DNA of 64,000 bases, taken from NCBI RefSeq assembly GCF_017571465.1, contig NZ_JAGETV010000001.1, positions 186,001 to 250,000 on the forward strand, written 5' to 3'. The notes below the pieces were generated by a model. It did no database searches. It worked only from the letters and a program-made list of their open reading frames with translations, and was not told where the DNA came from. The DNA is from Thiomicrorhabdus marina. GTDB lineage: Bacteria; Pseudomonadota; Gammaproteobacteria; Thiomicrospirales; Thiomicrospiraceae. Numbering within the stretch: the stretch's first letter is position 1; every line of letters begins with the position of its first letter. Of this stretch, positions 7,218 through 16,378 are shown one piece after another. Made by a program: the position numbers and the translations under genes.

Positions 7218-8425
7218 AGCTCTTGCCAGTAATTAACCCGACTACCTAGCGGATAATCTTGGTTTGCCTCAATACGTACAAAGCCATCTGCTTGGCATAG
7301 CAATGCCAGTTGACTAGAACCGATCTGCAAGGGTACACACTCACAATCTTGTTTGATTACCGGCATCCATCTCAGTTTAGAAGTCGATGAAATAGCCTGA
7401 GTTAATCGTAGTGACTCCTTGGCTGGCTGGCTGAAATCTCGGTAAATTCGCCCGGAAAGTTTTTGTAAAAAAGGCACTGCAAATAACTGAAAACTAAAAA
7501 AAGCGGCAATCGGATTACCGGGTAAAGCGAGCACATGAGCTTTGCCGGAATATGCATACAACAAAGGTTTTGCCGGTTTCATATTCAATTTAAATCGCTG
7601 AAAGTCCTGTGCCGTACTTAACGCTTTCGGCATCCAATCCTTATCTCCTTGCGAGCTACCGCCAATACTGAGAATCAAATCGGCTTGCTTGCTCAATTGT
7701 TGGATTTTGCAATCAATCTCCTGCAAATCATCTTGCAATTGCCAGTGCCCCAGATAATCAATATTCTGTTTCTGCAATAAACTTTCCAACAAGTACCAAT
7801 TGGCGTTAAAAACTGCGCCATTCGCCAACGGTTTTCCCGGCGTCCCGAGTTCATCCCCGAGGGTAAGCAAAGCCACTTTTGACCTTTTAGACACTTCAAC
7901 TTCGGCAATCCCTACCGAAGATAAAACGCCGATTAATTTGGCATTCAACTGGGTTCCCTTTCGAGCCAAAACTTGCCCTAGCTTGATATCAGAACCGACG
8001 GTTTTAATATGTTGAGTTTGCAACTCATTTTTAGGATTAAATAGATAATCGCCATCTAAGCGCTGCTGAATTGCCGCCATTTCAACCGGAATAACGGCCG
8101 TGCCGTTATCTGGAATGACCGCCCCTGTCATGATTTTAATGCACTCACCTTTTGCTAAAGGCTCACTGATATTTGGGCCGGCAAACTGACTTGCTGCGAT
8201 TTTCAAGAACGCAGTTCCATCCTTTAAATTCAAAGCATAGCCATCCATTGCGCTAATCGCTTTATCGGGAACATTCATTGGTGAGAAAATATCTTCGGCC
8301 AATACTCGATTTTGCGCAGCCAATAAAGGAACCATTTCTGTTGTTTGCAAAGCGGTTACCCTGCTCATCAAAGACTCAAAAACGTCATCAAATTCGTCAA
8401 ATTGTGGTTTCGCTTGCATTAACAT
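7214..8425 (-). CDS. moeA: Molybdopterin molybdenumtransferase MoeA
   Basis: Inserts molybdate into adenylylated molybdopterin. 403 residues when started at 8425, where TGATG overlaps the stop of the upstream gene and GGAG lies just before; a longer frame to 8470 lies inside the neighbour. Recognisable segments: DKAISAMDGYAL (domain 3), KRSKVALLTLGDELGTPG (MPT-binding region), SIGGSSQGDKDW and ALPGNPIAAFFSFQLF. The usual GGVSVGDYD motif reads GGSSQGDKD here; the aspartate is kept. Supplies cofactor for NasA in the same operon. Confidence 0.9.
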   Translation of the reverse strand: MLMQAKPQFDEFDDVFESLMSRVTALQTTEMVPLLAAQNRVLAEDIFSPMNVPDKAISAMDGYALNLKDGTAFLKIAASQFAGPNISEPLAKGECIKIMTGAVIPDNGTAVIPVEMAAIQQRLDGDYLFNPKNELQTQHIKTVGSDIKLGQVLARKGTQLNAKLIGVLSSVGIAEVEVSKRSKVALLTLGDELGTPGKPLANGAVFNANWYLLESLLQKQNIDYLGHWQLQDDLQEIDCKIQQLSKQADLILSIGGSSQGDKDWMPKALSTAQDFQRFKLNMKPAKPLLYAYSGKAHVLALPGNPIAAFFSFQLFAVPFLQKLSGRIYRDFSQPAKESLRLTQAISSTSKLRWMPVIKQDCECVPLQIGSSQLALLCQADGFVRIEANQDYPLGSRVNYWQEL

Positions 8426-9483
8426 CAGTCGCTCCTTTGCTTCCAAAATTTGGTCGCCAACAAATAACACTCTTCATACCATCCGGCTAATTCTGTAGCC
8501 TTAAAAACAGCCGTGTTTTGCGAACAACGAATCGACAGCAAGCCGGCAGCAGCGGTACAAATCACCGCTTGCTCACCATATAAATCAGCCTTTTCACCTT
8601 TCCAAAGATGTAGCAAATCCTCATTTTTCCAAGTTTCCGGACGGCGTTGTCGTTCGATTTTGGCTTTTATCACCACCTCAAGCAAATCACTGTTCGTCTG
8701 GGACAGATAAAGCTTGTTCAATGCATCAGGACGTATTTCCGGTTCTCCGCCTTCGCCCTTGAAAACCAAGTTGGCTTGGGTTTTGATCGTCTGTGCGCCA
8801 GCATCATGTAGGTTCTCAACTCCTTTGTGGTAAATTCCCTGCATCGAGGCCTTGGCATTTAATGGATTAATCAGCTTCACCAAAGTATTGAAAACGGTTC
8901 TCACCCCCAGCTCTTCTTTAAGGTGCAGAATTTCACGTAACTCCGGCGCAAAAGTTTGTAATGGCAAATAAGTGAGTCCATTGCTGGCAAGCAGCTGTTT
9001 TGCGTCTTGTCTGTTTTTAGCAATGCTAAACCCAAGCGGTTCAAGTAAATCATGCGCATAAACGCGATTGCTAAATTGCCCGCTATCGCCATGCAATAGA
9101 ACTCGAAAACCGTTTTGCACCAATAATTTGATAGCCAGTAAATAGTACGGAGGATAACGCCATTTACCTGCATAGGCCGAGCAATCCAAATCAATTCCCG
9201 AATTAATATCGCTGCCGAGAGCGTAGTAACGACGCAACTCGCCTAAAAAACCTTGAAGCTCATCGTTTGATTCGCCATTAGCACGCATTAACAACAAAAA
9301 AGCACCTAGCTGTCGATCGGTCACCGCTCCTTGCAATACCATTTGCAAAGCTTGTGCAGCTTCATCATCAGTCAACGAACGACGGGTCTTAGGCCCCTTG
9401 CCCAAAATGCGCAAGTACTCGCTAAAAGGTAAATCATCTTTAGGTTTTGCGATAGGATTTGGACTAGGTACCACTGCAATCAT
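8425..9483 (-). CDS. YbiB/TrpD2-like glycosyltransferase-family-3 protein
   Basis: 352-residue paralogue of anthranilate phosphoribosyltransferase: N-terminal helical GT3 domain (SLTDDEAAQALQMVLQGAVTDRQLGAFLLLMRANGES) followed by a Rossmann-like domain (YPPYYLLAIKLLVQNGFRVLLHGD). The TrpD substrate motifs are altered (HGDSGQFSNRVYAHDLLEPLGF), as in YbiB/TrpD2 proteins, which bind nucleic acids rather than make tryptophan (family knowledge). It overlaps moeA by one base and cysG by four bases, so it is co-translated with nitrate-assimilation genes. Its role there is unknown. Confidence 0.82.
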   Translation of the reverse strand: MIAVVPSPNPIAKPKDDLPFSEYLRILGKGPKTRRSLTDDEAAQALQMVLQGAVTDRQLGAFLLLMRANGESNDELQGFLGELRRYYALGSDINSGIDLDCSAYAGKWRYPPYYLLAIKLLVQNGFRVLLHGDSGQFSNRVYAHDLLEPLGFSIAKNRQDAKQLLASNGLTYLPLQTFAPELREILHLKEELGVRTVFNTLVKLINPLNAKASMQGIYHKGVENLHDAGAQTIKTQANLVFKGEGGEPEIRPDALNKLYLSQTNSDLLEVVIKAKIERQRRPETWKNEDLLHLWKGEKADLYGEQAVICTAAAGLLSIRCSQNTAVFKATELAGWYEECYLLATKFWKQRSD

Positions 9484-10931
9484 ATTGCGACCTTCAGCAA
9501 CTCGGTTTCAGCTGAGTTCTGACGTTGCGCCGCCGCTAACTTTAGTTGGTTGAGCTTTTGACGCACCTTGAGCACCTCGCCCACCACCAATAAAGCCGGC
9601 GGCTGAATTTTATTATTGGCAATGGTTTGCGATAGTTCACCAAGAGTCGTTTCGGTGACTTTTTGATTAACCCGAGTGCCGTTTTCAATAATCGCTGCCG
9701 GCATATCTGCATTAACGCCGTGAGCGATTAACCCCTGTTGAATTTTGGCCGCGTTTTTGATGCCCATATAGAACACCATGGTGTCACCGGAACTTGCCAA
9801 ACGCGCATAATCAATTTCATCCGCTCCAGCCTGTTCATGACCAGTCACCAGCGACACCGAATGAGAATAATCACGGTGAGTAAGTGGAAAATCACCATAG
9901 GCAGCACAACCCGCTGCCGCAGTAATCCCCGGAACCACCTGATAAGGGACGCCATGCTCCGCCAGCAATTCCACTTCTTCGGCACCGCGACCAAAAATAT
10001 AAGGGTCGCCGCCTTTTAGACGTGCAACTTTTTTACCTTGCTGTGCCAATTCCAATAACAATTGCGTAATTTTGGTTTGCGGCATTCGGTGCCAACGCTC
10101 ACGTTTACCGACATATACGCGTTCGGCTTCGCGGCGTGCCATATCCACAATTTCATCAGAAACCAAACGGTCATACACCACCACATCAGCCTGTTGCAAA
10201 AGGCGCAATGCTTTAAAGGTCATCAGCTCTGGATCACCCGGCCCTGCACCGATTAAATAAACTTCGCCCTGCGGTTGGTATCCTGTTTGTGAATCTTGTG
10301 CTAGTTTGCTTTGTAGAATCTGTTCGGCTTGGGCTTCCTCGCCCTGCACAGCTTTGTCAAGAAACACACCATTCAATAACTCTTCCCAAAACTGCTTTCG
10401 GCCATCTGGATGCAGAATTTTCTCTTTAACCGCTTGGCGATATTTACCGACCAATTCGGTTGCTTTAGCAAAGCCGTATGGAATTTGCGTATCCAAACGC
10501 GACTTCATTAAACGCGCCAACACCGGCGAGCGCCCTCCGGTAGAAACTGCGACCGTCATCGAACCGCGTTCAACAATGCCCGGCAAGATAAAATCACAAT
10601 ACTCGGTTTGATCAGCGACATTCACCGCAATCCCTTGCTCTTGGCAATAAGCATGTACGGCTAAATTGACTGCTTGGTTATCGGTCGCAGAAATCACCAA
10701 CTGCGGACGTGGCACTTGCTGCATTAACTCAACGCTGAATTCTCCCCATTGCCAAATCACCAAACCACGCGCAAGGTGATAATTCATTTCCTGTTTAAGT
10801 TCCGGTGAGATAACGGTCACAATCGCACCCGCTTTAATAAACAGATCTGCTTTGCGGGCAGCAACAGCCCCGCCGCCGACAATCAAACAATGCTGGTCTT
10901 TAATCTTGCTAAAAATCGGTAAATAATCCAT
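9480..10931 (-). CDS. cysG: Sirohaem synthase CysG (multifunctional)
   Basis: Makes sirohaem, the prosthetic group of the assimilatory nitrite reductase, from uroporphyrinogen III. The 483-residue protein has the N-terminal NAD-dependent dehydrogenase/ferrochelatase module (CLIVGGGAVAARKADLFIKAGA, ADQTEYCDFILPGIVERG, VSTGGRSPVLARLMKSRLD) and the C-terminal SAM-dependent uroporphyrinogen methyltransferase (VYLIGAGPGDPELMTFKALRLLQQADVVVYDRLVS, RLKGGDPYIFGRGAEE, VVPGITAAAGCAAYGDFPLTHRDYSHSV). Full length for the family. Located between nasA and the ybiB-like gene in one operon. Confidence 0.95.
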   Translation of the reverse strand: MDYLPIFSKIKDQHCLIVGGGAVAARKADLFIKAGAIVTVISPELKQEMNYHLARGLVIWQWGEFSVELMQQVPRPQLVISATDNQAVNLAVHAYCQEQGIAVNVADQTEYCDFILPGIVERGSMTVAVSTGGRSPVLARLMKSRLDTQIPYGFAKATELVGKYRQAVKEKILHPDGRKQFWEELLNGVFLDKAVQGEEAQAEQILQSKLAQDSQTGYQPQGEVYLIGAGPGDPELMTFKALRLLQQADVVVYDRLVSDEIVDMARREAERVYVGKRERWHRMPQTKITQLLLELAQQGKKVARLKGGDPYIFGRGAEEVELLAEHGVPYQVVPGITAAAGCAAYGDFPLTHRDYSHSVSLVTGHEQAGADEIDYARLASSGDTMVFYMGIKNAAKIQQGLIAHGVNADMPAAIIENGTRVNQKVTETTLGELSQTIANNKIQPPALLVVGEVLKVRQKLNQLKLAAAQRQNSAETELLKVAI

Positions 10932-10960
10932 TTTGTCTCTCTCCCAAAATGCAGGCTACG

Positions 10961-13702
10961 TTAAGCCACGTCTGTCACAGCTGCCGTTAGGGTCTGCTGC
11001 AAAATCTCTGTTAATTCCGGCACACAACTTCCACAATTAGTGCCCGCTTTAAGCGCTTGACCAATCGCCTCAACACTGGTTAATTTCTGTTCGCTAATCG
11101 CCTCAACAATAGTGTTTAAACCGATGCCAAAACAGCTACAAACAGTTGGACCGACATCTTTCGCACCACTCATCTTCCCCGCAAGTAAATAACGACGTTG
11201 CAGCGGTTCAAGTTCTTTGGCGAAGGTTTCGCCCAGCCATGAGCGTTCGATTTTCGGAATATATTTGCCGATAAAGCCAACCGCCTGAACGCGGTTATCG
11301 GCAATTACCGCAAAACGAAATTGGTCATTTTGCTGATAACGCAGTACTTGGCTGTTGTCGCTTTTTCCTAATTTTTCAAACCATGTCTCAACTTCTGATT
11401 GCTCGTTGAATCGGCTACTTTCGTTCGCTTCAATCGCGAATTCATAACGGTTAAATGTTTTGCCGGTAATCCGGTTCCAATAATGTGCCGCAGATAAATC
11501 CAAGGTTTTAGTGCTCAGAATCACGCCTTGCCATTGCGCATCAAAAGGCTCGACTTTGACCACCGCATGTTTGCTTTCCGGCTGGCCGGATAATGGATCG
11601 GTAATCGCCGGAATCAAAGCATCGACATTACCGGCGCTGGCAAATTGGCGAGTCCAATGCATCGGCACAAACACCGAACCTTTAGCCTGTTGATCAGTGA
11701 CATCTAAGCGAGCAATAACACGATAAGCTTGCTGTGTTTTGCCCAGTAAAACGACTAATTGACCATTTTGTAAATTCTGCTTTTCCGCATCTTGTGGGTG
11801 CATCGCCACAGTAATCTCATCACGATGCGCCATTAATTTAGCGGTCTTACCGGTGCGAGTCATGGTGTGCCACTGGTCTCGCAAACGTCCGGTATTCAAT
11901 ACAAACGGAAATTCGCTGTCGGTTCGATTTCTAGGAAGCTGCGGAGTGATTGGAATAAATTGCGCCTTGCCGGAAGCGGTATAGAATTTGCCATCGGCGA
12001 ATAGGCGCTTGCAGCCCTGAGGGTTGGCTTGATTAATCGGCCACTGCATCGGTTTCAGGTTTTGATAATCCTCATCTGAAATCCTAGCTAAAGCGGAAAT
12101 ATCAAAGTCGCGCTGCCCATTATTTTCAAAGCCGGACAAAGCGGCATGTTCGCGAAAGATTCCCGCAACCGACCGGTAATCAAACCCGGCAAAGCCCATG
12201 CGCTGGGCAACTTGACACAGTTGCCACCAATCGGCACGAGCCTGATTCGGTCCATTGATAAAGCGACGTTGACGAGAAATGGTACGATCGGAATTGGTTA
12301 CCGTGCCGTCAATCTCCCCCCAGGTGAGCGCAGGTAAAAGGACATCGGCCATTTCTGTGGTATCGGTACACTGCATGCAATCGGAAACCACAACCATTTC
12401 GCACTTTTGCAAAGCTTCGCGCACCGCTTGAGCATCCGGCATCGACACGACCGGATTGGTATTAATAATCCAGATGGCTTTGATTTTGCCGTCATTCACT
12501 GCTTGGAACATATCCACCGCTTTTAGGCCGTTTTGTTGCGCCATATTCGGAGCCTGCCAAAAGCGCGATACGGTATCAATGTGCTCCGGGTTGGCAAAAT
12601 CCATGTGTGCCGCCAACTGGTTAGCAAGTCCGCCAACTTCACGCCCGCCCATTGCATTCGGTTGACCTGTAATCGAAAACGGCCCCATGCCTTCTTTACC
12701 GATACGGCCGGTTGCCAGATGTAGATTGATAATCGCATTGGATTTATCGACGCCACTGGATGATTGATTAACGCCTTGCGAATACAGCGAAACCATCTTT
12801 TGATTATCTCGAACCAGTTGATAAAACTGCTCAAGTTCTGCTACGGACAGCGCACAGTCTTTGGCAACACGATTCATATCACCCTGCAAAATCTGCGCAT
12901 GTTGTAGGGCTTTATCAAAGCCTTCGGTGTGTTGTTTGATATAACTGAAATCACACGCTTGCTGCTGAGCAAGATAGCTAAGCACACCATTAAACAGCAT
13001 AGCGTCGGTACCCGGCGCAATTTGCAGATGCAAATCTGCCAAGTCGCAAGTGGCAGTGCGGCGCGGGTCAACCACAACCACTTTCATCTGCGGGCGTTGT
13101 TTTTTCGCCGCTGCAATGCGCTGATAAACAATCGGGTGTGCCCAAGCGGTATTCGAGCCAATAATGACAATCAAATCCGCCAGCTCTAAATCTTCATAGG
13201 AGCAAGGCACCGCATCGGCGCCAAACGCGCGTTTATAACCGACCACAGCCGATGCCATACACAGGCGAGAATTGGTGTCGATATTAGCGCTGCCGATAAA
13301 GCCTTTCATCAACTTATTGGCAACGTAATAATCTTCGGTCAATAATTGCCCGGAGACATAAAACGCCACTGCATCACGGCCATATTGATCAATCACTTGC
13401 TGAAATTTATCCGCGACGGCATCTAAAGCATGGTTCCAAGAAACGGCTTCTCCATTAACCTGTGGTGACAGCATCCGTCCTGCAAAATCGATTGTTTCCC
13501 CAGCCGATGACCCTTTTACGCAGAGCTTGCCGAAGTTTGCCGGATGCGATTTATCACCAAGCACTTTCACTTTTACCGCACTTGGATTGCTGTTGTCTTG
13601 CACGGTAATTTGCATACCGCAGCCGACGCCGCAATATGGGCAGGTGGTTTGAATCGCCTCCTTGGTTTGGCAGCTTAATGAAGTTAGATTGGCGTCTGTC
13701 AT
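10961..13702 (-). CDS. nasA: Assimilatory nitrate reductase catalytic subunit with BFD domain
   Basis: Reduces nitrate to nitrite in the cytoplasm using bis-MGD and iron-sulfur clusters. 913 residues from the preferred start. Order: [4Fe-4S] motif CPYCGVGCGMQI...GKLCVKG near the N-terminus; molybdopterin oxidoreductase domain (SRLCMASAVVGYKRAFG, WINTNPVVSMPDA, VVVSDCMQCTDTTEMADVLLPA); MGD-binding C-domain (LNTGRLRDQWHTMTRTGKT); then a BFD-like [2Fe-2S] domain (VCSCFGIGLNTIVEA...GTNCGSCVPEL). I chose ATG 13702, 12 bases after the nirD stop with GGAG upstream; ATG 13729 would overlap nirD. Operon with nirD and cysG. Confidence 0.93.
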   Translation of the reverse strand: MTDANLTSLSCQTKEAIQTTCPYCGVGCGMQITVQDNSNPSAVKVKVLGDKSHPANFGKLCVKGSSAGETIDFAGRMLSPQVNGEAVSWNHALDAVADKFQQVIDQYGRDAVAFYVSGQLLTEDYYVANKLMKGFIGSANIDTNSRLCMASAVVGYKRAFGADAVPCSYEDLELADLIVIIGSNTAWAHPIVYQRIAAAKKQRPQMKVVVVDPRRTATCDLADLHLQIAPGTDAMLFNGVLSYLAQQQACDFSYIKQHTEGFDKALQHAQILQGDMNRVAKDCALSVAELEQFYQLVRDNQKMVSLYSQGVNQSSSGVDKSNAIINLHLATGRIGKEGMGPFSITGQPNAMGGREVGGLANQLAAHMDFANPEHIDTVSRFWQAPNMAQQNGLKAVDMFQAVNDGKIKAIWIINTNPVVSMPDAQAVREALQKCEMVVVSDCMQCTDTTEMADVLLPALTWGEIDGTVTNSDRTISRQRRFINGPNQARADWWQLCQVAQRMGFAGFDYRSVAGIFREHAALSGFENNGQRDFDISALARISDEDYQNLKPMQWPINQANPQGCKRLFADGKFYTASGKAQFIPITPQLPRNRTDSEFPFVLNTGRLRDQWHTMTRTGKTAKLMAHRDEITVAMHPQDAEKQNLQNGQLVVLLGKTQQAYRVIARLDVTDQQAKGSVFVPMHWTRQFASAGNVDALIPAITDPLSGQPESKHAVVKVEPFDAQWQGVILSTKTLDLSAAHYWNRITGKTFNRYEFAIEANESSRFNEQSEVETWFEKLGKSDNSQVLRYQQNDQFRFAVIADNRVQAVGFIGKYIPKIERSWLGETFAKELEPLQRRYLLAGKMSGAKDVGPTVCSCFGIGLNTIVEAISEQKLTSVEAIGQALKAGTNCGSCVPELTEILQQTLTAAVTDVA

Positions 13703-13713
13703 CTCCAACTCCG

Positions 13714-14034
13714 TTACAGTTGTAACCAAACGATGTCTGCTTCGATTTTGCTTGGATAAACCGGAATCGAAATCCCTTCTTTATCCAAACATTCGCCAGT
13801 GGTTAAGCTATAACGCTCTTTATGCAACGGCGAAGCAACATAGAGCTCACCTTGTACATCGCCGGTCATACCACGTGACATCACATTTGAATCTCGTATC
13901 GGATCGAGATTCCCGGTGGCATAAACTAACCCGTCCATATAGAACAATGCGATTTGCTGTTCATTAACTAAGGCTGCAACCCCTGCATTTGCAACCAATT
14001 CCTCGACCGGACAAATTTCAATCCATTCTGTCAT
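13714..14034 (-). CDS. nirD: Nitrite reductase small subunit NirD
   Basis: 106-residue Rieske-like small subunit of NADH-dependent nitrite reductase: EWIEICPVEEL start, VNEQQIALFYMDGLVYATGNLDPI and SPLHKERYSLTTGECLD. As in other NirD proteins the Rieske His/Cys cluster ligands are largely absent (family knowledge). Start at 14034 is supported by TTGGAG 8 bases before it; the longer frame runs into the terminator hairpin. First gene of the unit and immediately downstream of the NasR-type leader. Its partner nirB is 11 kb away in a different unit. Confidence 0.9.
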   Translation of the reverse strand: MTEWIEICPVEELVANAGVAALVNEQQIALFYMDGLVYATGNLDPIRDSNVMSRGMTGDVQGELYVASPLHKERYSLTTGECLDKEGISIPVYPSKIEADIVWLQL

Positions 14035-14070
14035 CTTGTACTCCAAATTCATTTTGCTGAAGCAGAAAAT

Positions 14071-14116
14071 AAAAAAGGCCCACCCCGCCAAACAACGGAG
14101 TGAGCCTCTTTGCTCT
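14071..14116 (-). promoter_or_regulatory. NasR-type attenuator leader of nirD-nasA operon
   Basis: Read on the minus strand: hairpin GAGC-AAAGAG-GCTC (14115-14102) with a six-base loop having A at position 1 and G at 4, as bound by ANTAR antiterminators. Its 3' arm is part of the 5' arm of a terminator: GGCTCACTCCG (14106-14096) pairs with CGGGGTGGGCC (14087-14077), followed by TTTTTT. The two structures are mutually exclusive. Same design upstream of narK and nrtA. Confidence 0.85.
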
Positions 14117-14309
14117 GATATTTCTAATTTTGATTAATTAATGCAGCTTACATGCCATTAAAATTAAAATACCTTTAATTTCAACGAGTTAAGAATTTTT
14201 AGCAAATTTTTAACGACTCATAACCATACCGCCACCCTCTAAGTTGCACTAAAACAAGCAAATATCACGCGCAAAAAAGGTGCAAAAAGCCAATTAAAGA
14301 AAGCCATTT

Positions 14310-16034
14310 TCAAGCAAACCACCACCATTGCAAAAGGATCACTAAGAGAAGAAATGCGCTGATACCTTGCCATACCAACAACGGATTTTTTTCTATCAAC
14401 GGCACATAATCTTGTGGAATCAAAATATCCACATTCGGCTTACGTAAATTACTCAATAACTCGGATAATAAGGCGAATCTTTGCATTGGATTAGGCGCAC
14501 AGGCTTTCTTGAGAACCGCGTCTACCCAATCCGGCAAATCCGGTCGCAAGCTGCGTAAAGACAGATATTGCAAATGACTGTAGCTGCGTAAAACAAAAGG
14601 CTGTAGTTGCTTTTCTTTAAAAGGCAGCTGGCCAGTCAACATTTCATAAGCGATAACCGCAAGGGAAAACAGGTCGGAACGTTTGGAGGCCGGCTCACCT
14701 AGCAGATATTCCGGTGCGGTATAGTGCAATGTCCCTTCGGGATGCTGGCGTTGCAGAACGGTTGCCATCTCTTGCACCCCGGCAACTTTAGCGGCGCCAA
14801 AATCGATGATTTTAATTCGACCATTGCCCTCAATCAAAATATTATCCGGCTTCAAATCTTGGTGCAGAATGTCTTGCCTGTGCAACGCTCGCAAGGCCGA
14901 TGCAATCTGTTCGACGAAACCAATAACCGTTAGGTAATCCGGCTGCGGATTCGCCCGCAGCCACTCAGTTAGAGTCTGGCCTTGGATATACTCACAAATA
15001 AAATACAAAAACTGTTTTGGGCGATTCGCTCGGTAAGTTTTCAATAATCCTGGATGTTTAAGACGTTGTCCAAGCCACTCCTCTCGAATAAATCCATCCA
15101 GATACCAAGGGTCATCGCAATAATTAGCAGATGGGGTTTTTAAAACCCGTTTTTCACGCGTTTCAATATCTTGCGCTAGATAAATCTGGCTGCGCGGGGA
15201 AAGGCTAATTTCTTGAAGAATTTGATAGCCGTCTAAAATCATTCCCGGCTCTAAATCCGGCGGAAACGGCAAAGCCGTTAACTGTTGATACACCTCTTCT
15301 TCACTAACTTGCGGCAGTTGCACAACCTCAATAAGCTGTGCACTGAGGTTATCGGTGGACTGATTATGCAATGCCATGGCGAGCAGTTTTTTGGCTTTTT
15401 CTTCAACCGCCAAGTCACTCTGCAAAGTCTGACGAAATTCCTGTTTGCCAAGGTGCTCATAAACACCGTCACTGCACATTAAAAACTGATCACCTTGCTG
15501 CAAGGTGTGACTGGAAAAATCAACTTGCAGATTCGAATCCATGCCCAAAGCACGACTGAGATAGCGGTTGTCACGATTCAACCATGTTAGGTGGTCATTG
15601 GTTAATTGCTGTAACTCGCCATCGCGAAGCCGATAGATACGCGCGTCGCCAACGTGCAACACATAGACTGTATTGGATTTAAAAATCAGTGCATCAAATG
15701 TAGTGACCCAACCACGTTGAGGGTTAGCATCGGAAATCCCTTGCTGATACAGCCAACTATTTAAAGCACCAATTACCTGTTGGCAAGCATGTTCGGTACT
15801 CCACATATCGGACGTAGAATAATAGTCCTCGATAAAAGACTGTACCGCGGTTTGGCTGGCTTGGCGTGCCGCCTCACTACTGGAAATCCCATCCGCCAAC
15901 ACCGCTACCGCCCCTTTTGACCGCAATAGAGGCGGTTCCGGCACACTAAAATTCACGGCATCTTGATTTTCCTCTTTCACTCCGGCTGAGGATTCAAAAC
16001 CGATACTAAGTTTTAAGGGCTGAGACACAAACAC
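14310..16034 (-). CDS. PP2C phosphatase - Ser/Thr kinase fusion, membrane-anchored
   Basis: 574 residues. N-terminal PP2C phosphatase (VLADGISSSEAARQAS, VLHVGDARIYRLRDGELQQLT, LMCSDGVYEHL, STDNLSAQLIEV) spans about 1-240. A eukaryotic-type kinase follows: VLKTPS lysine, catalytic loop LHQDLKPDN, IIDFGAAK, APEYLLGEPASKRSDLFSLAVIAYEMLTG. A C-terminal helix (LLVWQGISAFLLLVILLQWWWF) anchors it. The glycine-rich loop is poor (EISLSPRSQIYLA). Such fusions are found beside nitrate transporters in Pseudomonas and relatives; substrate unknown. Here it follows the transporter gene in the same direction, separated by a 343-base gap holding tandem repeats. Confidence 0.88.
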   Translation of the reverse strand: MFVSQPLKLSIGFESSAGVKEENQDAVNFSVPEPPLLRSKGAVAVLADGISSSEAARQASQTAVQSFIEDYYSTSDMWSTEHACQQVIGALNSWLYQQGISDANPQRGWVTTFDALIFKSNTVYVLHVGDARIYRLRDGELQQLTNDHLTWLNRDNRYLSRALGMDSNLQVDFSSHTLQQGDQFLMCSDGVYEHLGKQEFRQTLQSDLAVEEKAKKLLAMALHNQSTDNLSAQLIEVVQLPQVSEEEVYQQLTALPFPPDLEPGMILDGYQILQEISLSPRSQIYLAQDIETREKRVLKTPSANYCDDPWYLDGFIREEWLGQRLKHPGLLKTYRANRPKQFLYFICEYIQGQTLTEWLRANPQPDYLTVIGFVEQIASALRALHRQDILHQDLKPDNILIEGNGRIKIIDFGAAKVAGVQEMATVLQRQHPEGTLHYTAPEYLLGEPASKRSDLFSLAVIAYEMLTGQLPFKEKQLQPFVLRSYSHLQYLSLRSLRPDLPDWVDAVLKKACAPNPMQRFALLSELLSNLRKPNVDILIPQDYVPLIEKNPLLVWQGISAFLLLVILLQWWWFA

Positions 16035-16077
16035 TTCACCTTTAGAAACCGTTACATAAATCAGAGTAAATTAGCTG

Positions 16078-16355
16078 GCTTTCAACAAAGAGTTTAAACT
16101 TCCTCTAAAACGCTACGAGAAGCGGGAAGCCCTATTCATTTAAAGCGTCTTGAGAGCCGCAAAATCGCAGCGAAAGTCGACGACGTTTACAGCAAGTAAA
16201 TGAGTCGACTTTCAACAAAGAGTTTAAACTTCCTCTAAAGCGCTACGAGAAGCGAGAAGCCCTGTTCATTTAAAGCGTCATGAGAGCCGCAAAATCGAGG
16301 CGAAAGTCGACGACGTTTACAGCAAGTAAATGAGTCGACTTTCAACAAAGAGTTT
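16078..16355. repeat. 130-bp tandem repeat, two copies plus a partial third
   Basis: CTTTCAACAAAGAGTTT recurs with exact 130-base period (starts near 16079, 16209, 16339); two full units differ at only a few positions and the third breaks off after about 17 bases. Each unit contains inverted repeats: GAAAGTCGAC / GTCGACTTTC (16172-16181 with 16204-16213; 16302-16311 with 16334-16343) and a CTTCC...AGCGGGAAG-type hairpin. It fills the 343-base gap between the transporter and the kinase gene. No coding potential seen. Confidence 0.85.
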
Positions 16356-16378
16356 GAGGTTCGCAATAGCTTTAAAGC

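Noticed and set aside
16078-16355. CRISPR array
   Set aside because: The unit is 130 bases, directly tandem without spacers, and no cas genes are present.
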